Shown here in pieces: positions 8,917 to 19,100 of a stretch of DNA of 39,005 nucleotides. The stretch comes from Candidatus Polarisedimenticolaceae bacterium (lineage in GTDB: Bacteria; Acidobacteriota; Polarisedimenticolia; Polarisedimenticolales; DASRJG01): assembly GCA_036376135.1 (NCBI GenBank), contig DASVAW010000168.1, forward strand, positions 1 through 39,005. The letters are read 5' to 3'. How positions within the stretch are numbered: position 1 is the stretch's first letter; each line of letters starts with the position of its first letter. A program made the translations under genes and the position numbers. Below the pieces are notes generated by a model that had not been told where the DNA came from, ran no database searches, and saw only the letters and a program-made list of their open reading frames with translations.

Positions 8917-10077
8917 ATGACCGCCTCGAAGTTCCTGCGCGCCGTCCTGCCCGTGCTCCTCCTCGCCGGTTGCGGCGGCTCCGCCCCCTCGCCCTCCTCC
9001 GCCCCGGGCGGCGGATCGAGCGACGGGATCCTGATCGGCCACTACGGCTCGATGACCGGCTCGGAGGCGACCTTCGGGCAGTCGACCGACAACGGGATCC
9101 GCCTCGCGATCGAGGAGTTCAACGCGGCCGGCGGCCTTTCCGGTCGCCGGATCGAGCTCAAGACCTACGACACCCAGGGGAAGAGCCAGGAGGCGGGGAC
9201 GGCGGTCACCCGGCTCATCACCGACGACAAGGTCGTCGCGGTCCTCGGCGAGGTCGCCTCGTCCCTTTCGATCGCGGGGGGGCGGGTCGCCCAGCAGTTC
9301 GGCGTGCCGATGATCACCCCCTCCTCGACGAACCCGGCGGTCACCCAGATCGGCGACAAGGTCTTCCGGGTCTGTTTCCTCGATTCGTTCCAGGGGCGCG
9401 CCGCCGCGCAGTTCGCCCGCGACCATCTGAAGGTCAGCCGCGCGGCGATCCTCTACGACCAGGGGCAGGCCTATTCGAAGGGGCTCAAGGACTTCTTCAA
9501 GGAGGCGTTCGTCGCGCGCGGCGGGACGATCACGACGGAACAGGCCTACGGCGGCGGCGACCAGGACTTCAGCGCGCAGCTGACCACGATCCGCGCGACC
9601 GCCCCCGAGGTGATCTACGTCCCCGGCTACTACACCGACGCGGGCAACATCGCGCTCCAGGTGCGCAAGCTCGGCCTGAAGGCGCCGCTGCTCGGCGGCG
9701 ACGGGTGGGACTCGACGCAGCTCGTGGCGATCGGGGGCGAGGCGATCGAGGGGAGCTACTTCACCAACCACTACTCGCACCAGGACCAGCGCCCCGAGGT
9801 CGACAACTTCGTGCAGCGGTACCGCGCCAAGTTCGGCCAGGTCCCGGACGGGCTGGCCGCGCTCGGCTACGACGCGGCGCGGCTCCTGTTCGACGCGATG
9901 GCCCGAGGGAAATCGCTGTCGGGGGCCGACCTCGCCGCCGCGATCGCCGCGACCCGGGACTTCCCCGGGGTCACCGGCCGCATCACGATCGACCCGAACC
10001 GCGACGCGCAGAAGTCCGCGGTCGTCGTGCAGGTCCGGGGCGGCGTCCCGGTCTACGTCGCCACCGTCGAGCCGTGA
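8917..10077 (+). CDS. livK: Branched-chain amino-acid ABC transporter, substrate-binding lipoprotein
   Basis: The 386-residue protein begins with a lipoprotein signal, FLRAVLPVLLLAGC, so Cys19 should be lipidated and anchored in a membrane. The mature part is a Leu/Ile/Val-binding (type I periplasmic binding) fold: ILIGHYGSMTGSEATFGQSTDNGIRLAIEEFNAAGG, GRRIELKTYDTQG, VLGEVASSLSIAGGRVAQQFGVPMITPSSTNP and LGYDAARLLFDAM. It is first of five genes for a complete HAAT-family importer. A GGAGG ribosome site precedes ATG 8917, and a TAGCCT -10-like element lies at 8882-8887. The true ligand (branched-chain, other amino acids, amides or urea) cannot be told from sequence; the lysine catabolism genes nearby make a broad amino-acid role plausible. 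Confidence 0.92.
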   Translation: MTASKFLRAVLPVLLLAGCGGSAPSPSSAPGGGSSDGILIGHYGSMTGSEATFGQSTDNGIRLAIEEFNAAGGLSGRRIELKTYDTQGKSQEAGTAVTRLITDDKVVAVLGEVASSLSIAGGRVAQQFGVPMITPSSTNPAVTQIGDKVFRVCFLDSFQGRAAAQFARDHLKVSRAAILYDQGQAYSKGLKDFFKEAFVARGGTITTEQAYGGGDQDFSAQLTTIRATAPEVIYVPGYYTDAGNIALQVRKLGLKAPLLGGDGWDSTQLVAIGGEAIEGSYFTNHYSHQDQRPEVDNFVQRYRAKFGQVPDGLAALGYDAARLLFDAMARGKSLSGADLAAAIAATRDFPGVTGRITIDPNRDAQKSAVVVQVRGGVPVYVATVEP

Positions 10078-10096
10078 CGACCTCCCGCCCCCGCCG

Positions 10097-11023
10097 GTGA
10101 CGAAGCTCCTGCAGACCCTCTCGGACGGCCTCGCCGTCGGCAGCCTGTACGCGCTGATCGCGCTGGGCTACACGATGGTCTACGGCATCCTGCAGTTCAT
10201 CAACTTCGCGCACAGCGACGTCTTCGTCGTGGGCGCGTGGGTCTCCTACACGCTCGCCCTGGCGTTCGGCCTCGCCGGGGCGACATCCGCCCCCTCCCCG
10301 GCGGCGGGGTTCGCGATCCTCCTCGGGGCGATGCTCGCGTGCGGCGCGCTCGGGTTCGTCATCGAGCGCTTCGCGTACCGGCCGCTGCGCGCGGCGCCGC
10401 GGCTCAACGTGCTGATCACCGCGATCGGGGTCTCGCTGTTCCTCCAGAACGTCGGCCAGCTCCCGTGGATGTTCGGGACCCAGCCCCAGCGGATGCCGAG
10501 CCTGCTTCCCGACACGACGCTGTTCGAGGCGGCGGGAGTCCGGTTCGGGCTCGTGGACCTCGCCGGCGCCGCGACGGCCGTCGTGCTCATGCTCGCTCTC
10601 GAGGCGCTGATCTACCGGACGCGCCTCGGGCGCGCGATGCGCGCCTGCGCCTTCGACACGCGCGTCGCCGCCCTCATGGGAATCCCGGTCGACCGGGTGA
10701 TCTCCTTCACCTTCGTGCTCGGCTCGATGCTCGCGGCGGCGGCGGGGTTCCTGTACGCGATGAAGTACCCGGGGCTCAACCAGCCCGCGCACGCGACGTG
10801 GGTCCTGCTCGGCCTCAAGGCCTTCGTCGCCGCCGTCGTCGGCGGGATCGGCAACGTGCGCGGCGCGATGCTCGGCGGCGTGCTGATCGGACTCGTGGAG
10901 ATGTTCGGCGCCGCCTACCTCTCCCCGCACCTGCGCGACATCTACGTCTTCTCCCTGCTGATCGTCGTGCTGCTCGTCCGGCCCAGCGGGATCCTCGGCC
11001 GGGCGACGGCGGAGAAGGTATGA
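10097..11023 (+). CDS. livH: Branched-chain amino-acid ABC transporter permease LivH
   Basis: This 308-residue integral membrane protein has about eight hydrophobic segments. It shows the LivH-type opening LLQTLSDGLAVGSLYALIALGYTMVYGILQFINFAHSDVF and the conserved KAFVAAVVGGIGNVRGAMLGG near the C-terminus. It forms one half of the inner-membrane channel with LivM. Translation starts at GTG 10097, 19 nt after the binding-protein gene. Its stop overlaps the livM start (ATGA at 11020). Confidence 0.95.
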   Translation: MTKLLQTLSDGLAVGSLYALIALGYTMVYGILQFINFAHSDVFVVGAWVSYTLALAFGLAGATSAPSPAAGFAILLGAMLACGALGFVIERFAYRPLRAAPRLNVLITAIGVSLFLQNVGQLPWMFGTQPQRMPSLLPDTTLFEAAGVRFGLVDLAGAATAVVLMLALEALIYRTRLGRAMRACAFDTRVAALMGIPVDRVISFTFVLGSMLAAAAGFLYAMKYPGLNQPAHATWVLLGLKAFVAAVVGGIGNVRGAMLGGVLIGLVEMFGAAYLSPHLRDIYVFSLLIVVLLVRPSGILGRATAEKV

Positions 11024-12075
11024 CCGGACCGTTCCTGCGCGGGTTCGTCCCGCTCCTCCTCGGGATCGCCCTCGCGGTCGCCGTGCAGTCCGTCGCCGCG
11101 ACGTGGATCGGCCCGTTCTACGGGAAGCTGCTCATGGACATCGGGATCAACGTGATCCTGGCGGTCTCCCTCAACATCGTGAACGGCTACACGGGACAGT
11201 TCTCGATCGGTCACGCCGGTTTCATGGCGGTCGGCGGCTACACCGCGGGCGCGATCACCTACTACGGGTCGTTCGCGGCCTTCGGCTCCGCGCAGCCGGT
11301 GCCGGGGCTGGTCTCGACGGGGGACGCGCTGTTCGTCGCGTCGTGCGTCGCCGGGGGGCTCGCGGCGGCGCTCGCCGGGCTCGCCGTCGGGCTTCCGTCC
11401 CTGCGGCTTCGGGGTGACTACCTGGCGATCGTGACCCTGGGCTTCGGCGAGATCGTGCGCGTGCTCCTCCAGCGCAGCGGGGACGTGCTGGCCACGGCCG
11501 ACGAGGTACGGGCGGCCTCCCCCGCGAAGCTGGCGACGAGCCTGGGAGGCTCGCTCGGCTTCACCGGGATCCCCTACTACACGGACCTTTTGTGGGTGGG
11601 CGTCTTCGTCGCCGTGACGCTGTTCGTCGCCGCGCGCCTGAAGGACTCCGGCATCGGCCGGAGCATGCTCGCGATCCGCGAGAACGAGGTGGCCGCCGAG
11701 GCGGTGGGGGTCCCGACGACGCGCTACAAGGTGCTCGCGTTCGTGCTCGCGGCCGGGTTCGCCGGGATCGCGGGGGGACTGTTCGCACACGAGGTCGGAA
11801 CGTCGCTCAACCCGCGGGAGCTGGGCTTCCAGAAGTCCTTCGACATCGTGATCATGGTCGTGCTGGGCGGCATGGGATCGATCTCGGGGTGCGTCGCCGC
11901 GGCGATCGTGCTGACGGTCCTCCCCGAGGCCCTTCGCGACTTCGCGCAGTGGCGCATGCCGGTCTACGCGCTCCTGCTCATCCTCATGATGATCGTCCGT
12001 CCGCAAGGCCTGTTCGGCCTGCGCGAGCTCGGGGACGTCGTCCCGTTCCTCCGGCGGCGCAAGGAGTCGGCGTGA
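11020..12075 (+). CDS. livM: Branched-chain amino-acid ABC transporter permease LivM
   Basis: The 351-residue multi-pass membrane protein has LivM hallmarks: INVILAVSLNIVNGYTGQFSIGHAGFMAVGGYTAG, then LRGDYLAIVTLGFGEIVRVLL, GRSMLAIRENEVAAEAVGV and VVLGGMGSISGCVAAA. It pairs with LivH. It starts in the ATGA overlap at 11020 and ends overlapping the livG GTG (GTGA at 12072), so these genes are translationally coupled. Confidence 0.95.
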   Translation: MTGPFLRGFVPLLLGIALAVAVQSVAATWIGPFYGKLLMDIGINVILAVSLNIVNGYTGQFSIGHAGFMAVGGYTAGAITYYGSFAAFGSAQPVPGLVSTGDALFVASCVAGGLAAALAGLAVGLPSLRLRGDYLAIVTLGFGEIVRVLLQRSGDVLATADEVRAASPAKLATSLGGSLGFTGIPYYTDLLWVGVFVAVTLFVAARLKDSGIGRSMLAIRENEVAAEAVGVPTTRYKVLAFVLAAGFAGIAGGLFAHEVGTSLNPRELGFQKSFDIVIMVVLGGMGSISGCVAAAIVLTVLPEALRDFAQWRMPVYALLLILMMIVRPQGLFGLRELGDVVPFLRRRKESA

Positions 12076-12857
12076 GCCCGGCGCCGGTCCTGCGCGTCCG
12101 CGGGGTCTGCGTCGCCTTCGGCGGCCTCAAGGCGCTCCAGGACTTCTCGCTCGAGCTCCCCGAGGGCGGGCTGCACGGGTTGATCGGACCGAACGGCGCG
12201 GGGAAGACGACGGCGTTCAACGTGCTCACCGGGGTCTACCGCCCGGATGCCGGGTCGTTCGCGCTCGCGGGGACCGAGCTCGCCGGCATGCGGCCCAGCC
12301 GCATCGCGCGGGCCGGCCTCGCCCGGACCTTCCAGAACATCCGCCTGTTCCCCGACCTGTCGGTGCTCGACAACGTGCGCGTCGCGCGGCACTGCCGGAG
12401 CGATCACGGCCTGCTCGCGACGCTCCTGCGCGTCCCGTCGGTCCGGCGCCGGGAGGCCGACGACGAGGCGCGCGGCCGCGAGCTGCTGCGCCTGTTCGAC
12501 CTCGAGCGCCGCGCGCACGAGGAGGCGCGAGGCCTCCCCTACGGCGACCAGCGACGCCTGGAGATCGCCCGCGCCCTCGCCACCGGGCCGCGCTGCCTGC
12601 TCCTCGACGAGCCGGCCGCGGGCATGAACCCCGCGGAGACGGCGGCCCTGGCGCGTCTCATCCGCCGCCTCCCCGCCGAGTTCGGGGTCGGCGTGCTGCT
12701 GATCGAGCACGACATGGGTCTCGTCATGGAGATCTGCGAGCGGATCACCGTGCTCGACCACGGCGTGACGATCGCCTGCGGCCCTCCCGAGGCGATCCAG
12801 AAGGACCCCGCGGTGATCGAGGCCTACCTCGGCGAGCCCCAGCAGGCGGAGGGATGA
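12072..12857 (+). CDS. livG: Branched-chain amino-acid ABC transporter ATPase LivG
   Basis: This 261-residue ABC ATPase has Walker A GPNGAGKTT (about residues 38-46), the LivG-typical ARTFQNIRLFPDLSVLDNVRVA, an ABC signature degenerate to LPYGDQRRLEIARAL, Walker B LLLDEPAAGMNP and the switch His in LLIEHDMGLVMEIC. The signature begins LPYGDQR rather than LSGGQQ, which is normal for LivG. It energises uptake from the cytoplasmic side. The GTG start at 12072 overlaps the livM stop; the stop overlaps the livF ATG. Confidence 0.95.
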   Translation: MSPAPVLRVRGVCVAFGGLKALQDFSLELPEGGLHGLIGPNGAGKTTAFNVLTGVYRPDAGSFALAGTELAGMRPSRIARAGLARTFQNIRLFPDLSVLDNVRVARHCRSDHGLLATLLRVPSVRRREADDEARGRELLRLFDLERRAHEEARGLPYGDQRRLEIARALATGPRCLLLDEPAAGMNPAETAALARLIRRLPAEFGVGVLLIEHDMGLVMEICERITVLDHGVTIACGPPEAIQKDPAVIEAYLGEPQQAEG

Positions 12858-13567
12858 TGGCGCTCCTCGAGGTCGAGGGACTCGACGTCCACTACGGCGC
12901 GATCCACGCCCTGCGCGGGGTGTCGCTTCGAGTCGAGCAGGGCGAGATCGTGACCCTCATCGGCGGCAACGGCGCCGGCAAGTCGACGACGCTGCGCGCG
13001 ATCTCCGGGATGATCCGTCCGACGCGCGGGTCGATCCGCTTCGACGGCCGGGACCTGCGCGGCCGGCGGCCGGACCAGATCCTCCTCGCGGGGCTCGCGC
13101 ACGTGCCCGAGGGGCGCGGGATCTTCGCGAATCTCACCGTGGACGAGAACCTCGACCTGGGCGCCTACACGCGACGCGACCGCGAGGTCGGGGCCGACCG
13201 CGAGAAGGTCTTCGCGTTGTTCCCGCGGCTGAAGGAGCGGCTCGCGCAGCGCGCCGGCACGCTCTCCGGCGGCGAGCAGCAGATGCTCGCGATCGGACGC
13301 GCGCTGCTCGCGCGCCCCCGCGTGATCCTGCTCGACGAGCCGTCGCTCGGCCTCGCCCCGCAGCTCGTCCAGACGATCTTCCGCGTGGTGCGCGAGATCA
13401 ACGCCTCGGGGACGACGGTGTTCCTCGTCGAGCAGAACGCGCACATGGCGCTCCAGGTCGCCCATCGCGCCTACGTCCTGGAGACGGGCTCGGTCGCGGC
13501 GGAAGGGAAGGCGAAAGACCTCGCCGCGAGCGAGGAGGTCCGCCGCGCCTACCTCGGGGGCCTCTGA
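12854..13567 (+). CDS. livF: Branched-chain amino-acid ABC transporter ATPase LivF
   Basis: This 237-residue second ATPase of the importer has Walker A GGNGAGKST (about residues 37-45), HVPEGRGIFANLTVDENLDLGAY, the ABC signature LSGGEQQMLAIGRAL, Walker B ILLDEPSLGLAPQLV and the C-terminal VEQNAHMALQVAHRAYVLETG that defines LivF. It starts at ATG 12854 in an overlap with livG (a second in-frame ATG follows at 12857). It is last in the operon. The 87 nt to the next gene contain GC-rich sequence without a clear hairpin-T-tract terminator. Confidence 0.95.
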   Translation: MMALLEVEGLDVHYGAIHALRGVSLRVEQGEIVTLIGGNGAGKSTTLRAISGMIRPTRGSIRFDGRDLRGRRPDQILLAGLAHVPEGRGIFANLTVDENLDLGAYTRRDREVGADREKVFALFPRLKERLAQRAGTLSGGEQQMLAIGRALLARPRVILLDEPSLGLAPQLVQTIFRVVREINASGTTVFLVEQNAHMALQVAHRAYVLETGSVAAEGKAKDLAASEEVRRAYLGGL

Positions 13568-13654
13568 CCCCCGCCCGCGGCGGCGCCGTCGCGCGCGGCC
13601 GTTCATAATGAGCGCGATCGACTCCGTGGAATCCGGGTCACGAGGGAACGATCG

Positions 13655-15055
13655 ATGCCCCTTCGGCTCGTCCCGCTCGCGCTCGCCGCCTGGCTGGGCA
13701 CCTCGCCGCCCGTGCCGGAGTCGCCGTCGCGCCCCGCGATCCCCGGGAGCTATCCGAGCGGGCCCGTCTCGCCGTCCCCCGACGTTCCGGCCGAGCTCGT
13801 CGCGCGGCGCAACGCCCTCTCGCTGGGCGACGTGATCGACGTGGCGCTCCGGAACGATCCCGCCACGCGCGGCGCGTGGCACCGCGCGCGCGAGGCCGCC
13901 GCCGACGCCGCGTCGCGCGCCTGGGTCTACTTTCCCGTGGTCGGCGTCGCCGTCGACGCCGTCCGCGCGCGCAGCGCCGGATTCGGCGGGCGCTTCAGCA
14001 ACGTCGGGACGACGTGGGGGCCCGCCCTCACCGTCGACTGGATCCTCCTCGATTTCGGCGAACGTTCCGGCGACGTCGAGGCCGGCCGGCGCGAGGCGAT
14101 CGCCCGCGTGTGGGAACACGGCGACGCGGTGCAGCGCTCCATCCTGCGGGCGACCGAGGCGTATTACGACTACCTCGACGCCAAGGCGCAGCTCGAGGCG
14201 GCCCGGACCGGCGAGAACGAAGCCCGCACCTTCCTCGAGGCCGCCGAGCGCCGTCGCGACGCGGGGGTCGCGACGATCGCCGACGTCCTGCTGGCCCGCA
14301 CCGCCTATTCGCAGGCGACCCTCGACCGGCTGTCGGTCGAGGGGCGGATCGGATCGCTGCGCGGCGGCCTCGCGACCGCGATGGGGCTTCCGGTGAGCGT
14401 CTCGTTCGACGCCCTGCCCCTCCCCGACGAGATTCCGGTCGAGACGGCCGTGCGCGACGTCGAGGCGCTCCTCGAGGAGGCGACCTCCCGGCGCCCCGAC
14501 CTCGCCGCCGCGCGCGAGAGCTGGCTCGCCGCGCAGGCCGAGGTCCGCCGCGCGAGGGGGGAAGGGCTCCCGCGCCTGTCCTTCTCGGGAAGCGCGGGGA
14601 GGGACTGGTACGACCCCGACACCTTCGGCGACTCCGCGGACGTGTGGAGCGCGGCGCTCCGACTCCACATTCCGGTCTTCACCGGGTACCGCAACACCTA
14701 CGACGTCGCCAAGGCGAAGGAGACCGTCGCCGTCGCCGCCGAGGACGCCCGCGCCCTCGAACAGGCCGTCGTGCTCGAGGTGTGGACCGCCTTCTACGAG
14801 CTCGAGACCGCCGGTCAGCGCGTGGTCACCAGCCGCGACCTGCTGGCGAGCGCGGAGGCCTCGGAGGAGGTCGCGCTCGGCCGTTACCGGGAGGGCGTCG
14901 GGAACCTCCTCGACCTGCTCGCCGCCCAGGGAGCCCTCGCGAGGGCCCGCGCGCAGGAGATCACCGCGCGCGTCGACTGGCTCGTCGCCAGGGCCCGGCT
15001 CGCCGCCGCCACCGGCACCCTCGCTCCGCCCGCCTCCCCAGGAGGGAGCCCGTGA
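13655..15055 (+). CDS. TolC-family outer membrane efflux channel
   Basis: The 466-residue protein has an N-terminal signal (LRLVPLALAAWLG) and two outer-membrane-efflux-protein repeats. The first contains LSLGDVIDVALRNDPATRGAW and the coiled-coil ATEAYYDYLDAKAQLEAA; the second contains ATSRRPDLAAARESWLAAQAEVRRARGEGLPRLSFSG and GRYREGVGNLLDLLAAQGALARARAQ. It should trimerise as the outer-membrane exit duct of the pump encoded by the next two genes. The ATG at 13655 follows a GAGGGAACG ribosome site, and CATAAT at 13604-13609 may be the -10 element. It is coupled to the adaptor through the overlap TGATG at 15053-15057. Confidence 0.92.
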   Translation: MPLRLVPLALAAWLGTSPPVPESPSRPAIPGSYPSGPVSPSPDVPAELVARRNALSLGDVIDVALRNDPATRGAWHRAREAAADAASRAWVYFPVVGVAVDAVRARSAGFGGRFSNVGTTWGPALTVDWILLDFGERSGDVEAGRREAIARVWEHGDAVQRSILRATEAYYDYLDAKAQLEAARTGENEARTFLEAAERRRDAGVATIADVLLARTAYSQATLDRLSVEGRIGSLRGGLATAMGLPVSVSFDALPLPDEIPVETAVRDVEALLEEATSRRPDLAAARESWLAAQAEVRRARGEGLPRLSFSGSAGRDWYDPDTFGDSADVWSAALRLHIPVFTGYRNTYDVAKAKETVAVAAEDARALEQAVVLEVWTAFYELETAGQRVVTSRDLLASAEASEEVALGRYREGVGNLLDLLAAQGALARARAQEITARVDWLVARARLAAATGTLAPPASPGGSP

Positions 15056-16176
15056 TGAACCTCCCCGTCGCGCTGCGCCTTCTCGCCCTTCCCGTCGCCG
15101 CGGCGGCCGCGGCCGGCTGCTCGGGGGGCGGAACCGCGGCGGCGCGCGCCGTCGCCCCCGTCCCCGTCGTGACGGGGACCGTGGAGACCCGGGACGTGCC
15201 GGTGGAGGTCGTCGCCATCGGCAACGCGGAGGCGGTCGAATCGGTGGCGATCCAGCCCCGCGTGGGGGGGGAGATCGTCGGAGTCCACTTCGCCGAGGGG
15301 ACGGAGGTGGCCCGCGGGCAGCTCCTCTTCACGATCGACCCGCGCCCGTACCGGGTGGCCCTGGAGCAGGCGGAAGCGCGGCTCGCGCGCGACGCGGCGC
15401 TGCTCCGGAAGGCCGAGGAAGACGTCCGCAGGTACGAGCGGCTCGTGAAGCAGGAGTACGTGACCCGCGAGCAATACGACAACGCCGTCGCGCAGGCGGA
15501 AGCGCTGCGCGCGACGATCCGCGGGAACGACGCGGACGTCGAGCGCGCCCGCCTCGAGCTCGAATACGCCTCGATCCGCGCTCCGATCTCCGGGCGCGCG
15601 GGGCGCGTGCTCGTCGAGCGCGGGAACCTCGTGAAGGACAACGACGACCGCACCCTCGTCACGATTCTCTCCACGCGCCCGATCGAGGTCGCCTTCGCCG
15701 TCCCCGAGCGCCACCTCGCGGAGATCCGGGCCCGCCACGCCGAGGGGCGGCTCGAGGTGTCCGCACGTCCGCGGGACGGACGGGGCGACGCCGCGATCGG
15801 CCGCGTCGTGCTCGTGGACAACGCCGTCGACCGGGCGAGCGGCACGATCCGACTGAAGGCGCGTTTCGAGAACGCGGACGGGGCGCTCTGGCCCGGGCAG
15901 TACCTCGAGGTCGCGCTGCGCCTGGAATCGCTGAAGGGGGCGATCGTGGTCCCGCGCACGGCGGTCCAGACCGGCCAGTCGGGGACGTACGTCTTCGTCG
16001 TGCGGCCCGACGGCACGGCCGAGACCCGCGCGGTCGAGGTCGCCTTCACCCGGGACGACGTCACGATCGTACGCGGCGCCCTCGCCGCCGGCGAGACGGT
16101 GATCACGGACGGCCAGCTGCGCGTCGTTCCCGGCGCCCGCGTCGAGGCGAAGCCCGCCGCCGGGAAGTCCTCGTGA
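15055..16176 (+). CDS. RND efflux periplasmic adaptor (membrane fusion) lipoprotein
   Basis: The 373-residue protein begins with a lipoprotein-type signal (hydrophobic Ala run, then AGCSGG), so it is probably lipid-anchored in the periplasm. It has the HlyD/AcrA order: the barrel-sandwich half-motif GNAEAVESVAIQPRVGGEIVGVHFAEGTEVARGQLLFTIDPRPY, an alpha-hairpin (LEQAEARLARDAALLRKAEEDVRRYERLVKQEYVTREQYDNA), the second sandwich half IRAPISGRAGRVLVERGNLVK, then beta-barrel and membrane-proximal domains. It resembles MdtA/AcrA. I prefer ATG 15055 over the in-frame GTG at 15052 because of the GGAGGGAG ribosome site. It links the RND pump to the TolC-like duct. Confidence 0.93.
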   Translation: MNLPVALRLLALPVAAAAAAGCSGGGTAAARAVAPVPVVTGTVETRDVPVEVVAIGNAEAVESVAIQPRVGGEIVGVHFAEGTEVARGQLLFTIDPRPYRVALEQAEARLARDAALLRKAEEDVRRYERLVKQEYVTREQYDNAVAQAEALRATIRGNDADVERARLELEYASIRAPISGRAGRVLVERGNLVKDNDDRTLVTILSTRPIEVAFAVPERHLAEIRARHAEGRLEVSARPRDGRGDAAIGRVVLVDNAVDRASGTIRLKARFENADGALWPGQYLEVALRLESLKGAIVVPRTAVQTGQSGTYVFVVRPDGTAETRAVEVAFTRDDVTIVRGALAAGETVITDGQLRVVPGARVEAKPAAGKSS

Positions 16177-19100
16177 ACGTCTCCGGGCCCTGGATCCGGC
16201 GCCCCGTCGCCACGACCCTCGTGATGGCGGCGATGCTGGCGTTCGGCATCGGGGCGTTCCGCCTGCTCCCGGTGAGCGACCTCCCCAACGTCGACTTCCC
16301 CACGCTCCAGGTCACGGCTGCGCTTCCCGGCGCGAGCCCCGAGACGATGGCCTCGTCGGTCGCGACCCCACTCGAGCGGGAGTTCTCCACGATCGCCGGG
16401 CTGGACTCGATGAACTCGACCTCGTCGCAGGGGTTCACGCAGGTCACCCTCCAGTTCGACCTCTCGCGCGACCTCGACGCCGCCTCCCAGGACGTGCAGT
16501 CGGCGATCGCCCGCGCGGTCCGCCAGCTCCCGCCGGACATGCCCTCCCCGCCCTCCTACCAGAAGGTCAACCCCGCCGACCAGCCGATCCTCTACCTCGT
16601 GATGGCCTCCGCGACCCTCGCGCCGTGGACGCTCAACGAATACGCCGACACGACGGTCGCGCAGCGCATCTCGCAGGTGAAGGGGGTCGCGCAGGTCCAG
16701 GTGTTCGGCTCGCAGAAATACGCCGTGCGGGTGCAGGCGGATCCGAACGCGCTCGCCTCCCGCGGGATCGGGATCGACGAGGTGGCGGCCGCCCTGCGCG
16801 GGGCGAACTCCAACCTCCCCACGGGGACGCTGTTCGGCCCCGACCGCGCCTACACCGTCGAGGCCGACGGCCAGCTCTCCGAGGCGGCGCAGTACCGCCC
16901 CGTGATCGTCACCTACCGCGACGGCAGACCGGTCCGGCTCGAGGAGGTCGCGCGCGTCCTCGACGGCGTCGAAAACGACAAGACCGCCGCGTGGTTCGGC
17001 GAGAAACGGGCGCTGATCCTCGCGATCCAGCGTCAGCCCGGGACCAACACCGTGGAGGTCGCCCGCGCGGTGCGCGACCTCCTCCCGCGGTTCCGCGAGC
17101 AGATCCCCGCCTCGGTCTCCCTCGACGTGAACTTCGACCGGTCGGAGACGATCCGCGAGGCGGTGCACGACGTGCAGCTGACCCTCGTCGGCACGATCGT
17201 GCTCGTCGTCCTCGTGATCTTCGCGTTCCTGCGGAACCTCTCGTCGACCGTGATCCCGAGCCTGGCGCTCCCCCTCTCGCTGTTCGGCACGTTCGCGGTC
17301 ATGTACGCGCTCGGATTCAGCCTCGACAACCTCTCGCTGATGGCGCTCACGCTGTCGGTCGGGTTCGTGGTCGACGACGCGATCGTCGTTCTCGAGAACG
17401 TCGTGCGCCACCTCGAGATGGGGAAGAGCCCGCTGCGCGCCGCCCTCGACGGCTCGAGCGAGATCGGCTTCACGATCGTCTCGATGACGCTTTCCCTGGT
17501 CGCCGTGTTCATCCCCGTGTTGTTCCTCGGAGGGATCCTCGGCCGGCTGTTCCGCGAGTTCTCGATCACGATCGCGGTGGCGGTGCTGCTGTCGGGGTTC
17601 ATCTCGCTCACGCTCACGCCGATGCTGGCGAGCCGCTACCTCAGGCCCGAGGGGGAGCGACGTCACGGCCGGCTCTTCCGGACGACGGAACGATGGTACG
17701 AGGCCTCGGTCGCGCTCTACGGCCGCGGCCTCACGTGGTCGCTCGCGCACCGCGGCGTCGTGATGGCGGGGACCTTCGCCGTGATGGCGGCGACCGTCTG
17801 GCTCTTCGGCGCCATCCCGAAGGGCTTCATCCCCGACCAGGACAACAACACGATCGTGGGATTCACCGAGGCCCAGGAGGGGATCGGCTTCGAGGCGCTC
17901 ACCGCGCACCAGGAGGCCGTCGCCGCGATCGTCCGTCGAAACCCGAACGTCCTCCGGTTCACCTCCTCGATCGGCTCGCGCGGCGGGATCGGGGGGTCGA
18001 ACCAGGGGATCCTGTTCATCCGCCTGAAGGACCGCGACGAGCGCAAGGCGTCGGTCGCGCAGGTGATCCAGGAGCTCCGCGCGGCGACGGCGGGGATCCC
18101 CGGCATGCGCGTGTTCTTCCAGAACCCCCCGCCGATCCGCCTCGGAGGCCGGCTGACCAAGAGCCAGTACCAGCTCACCCTGCAGAGTCCCGTCACCGCG
18201 GACCTTTACGCCTACGGGCCGAGGCTCGAGGCCGAGCTGCGCAAGCTCCCCGAGCTGCGGGACGTCACGACCGACCTGCTCCTGCGCAACCCGACCGTGA
18301 ACGTCCGGATCGACCGCGACAAGGCCTCGGCCCTCGGGCTCACCGTCGAGCAGGTCGAGGACGCGCTCTTCAGCGCCTTCGGGACGCGGCAGGTCTCCAC
18401 GATCTACGCGCCGAACAACACCTACAAGGTCATTCTCGAGGTCGACAAGCCGTACCAGGCGGACCCGTCGGCCCTCTCGCTGCTGTACGTGCGCTCGGCC
18501 GCCGGTGCGCTCGTGCCGCTCGACACGGTCGCCGGGCTCGACACCGGAGTCGGTCCGCTCACCGTCAGCCACTCCGGTCAGCTCCCGTCGGTGACCGTGT
18601 CGTTCGACCTCGCTCCCGGCACGGCCCTGAGCCAGGCCGTCGAGGCGGTCTCCCGGATCTCCCGCGACCTCCTCCCCGCCGGGATGACCACGAGTTTCCA
18701 GGGGACCGCGCAGGCCTTCCAGGACTCCCAGCGCGGGCTGGGGTGGCTCCTGCTCCTCGCGGTCGTGGTGATCTACATCGTCCTCGGGATCCTGTACGAG
18801 AGCTTCATCCACCCGCTGACGATCCTCTCGGCGCTCCCCTTCGCCGGATTCGGCGCGCTCGTCACCCTGCAGGTCTTCGGCAAGGAGCTTTCGGTCTTCG
18901 CCTTCGTCGGCGTCATCCTGCTCGTGGGACTCGTGAAGAAGAACGGGATCATGATGGTGGACTTCGCGATGGAGGCGATGCGCCACGGCGCCGGGGACGC
19001 CTCGGCCGCGATCCACGAGGCGTCCCTGGTGCGCTTCCGCCCGATCATGATGACGACGATGGCCGCCCTGCTCGGGACCCTGCCGATCGCCCTGGGCCTG

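Noticed and set aside
13568-13654. Rho-independent terminator after livF
   Set aside because: GC-rich self-complementary stretches exist but none is followed by a T-run, so I cannot support a terminator.
13608-13835. A 75-codon frame with ATG just after CATAAT upstream of the TolC-like gene
   Set aside because: Arg/Ser/Pro-rich product overlapping the real signal peptide region in another frame; no ribosome site.
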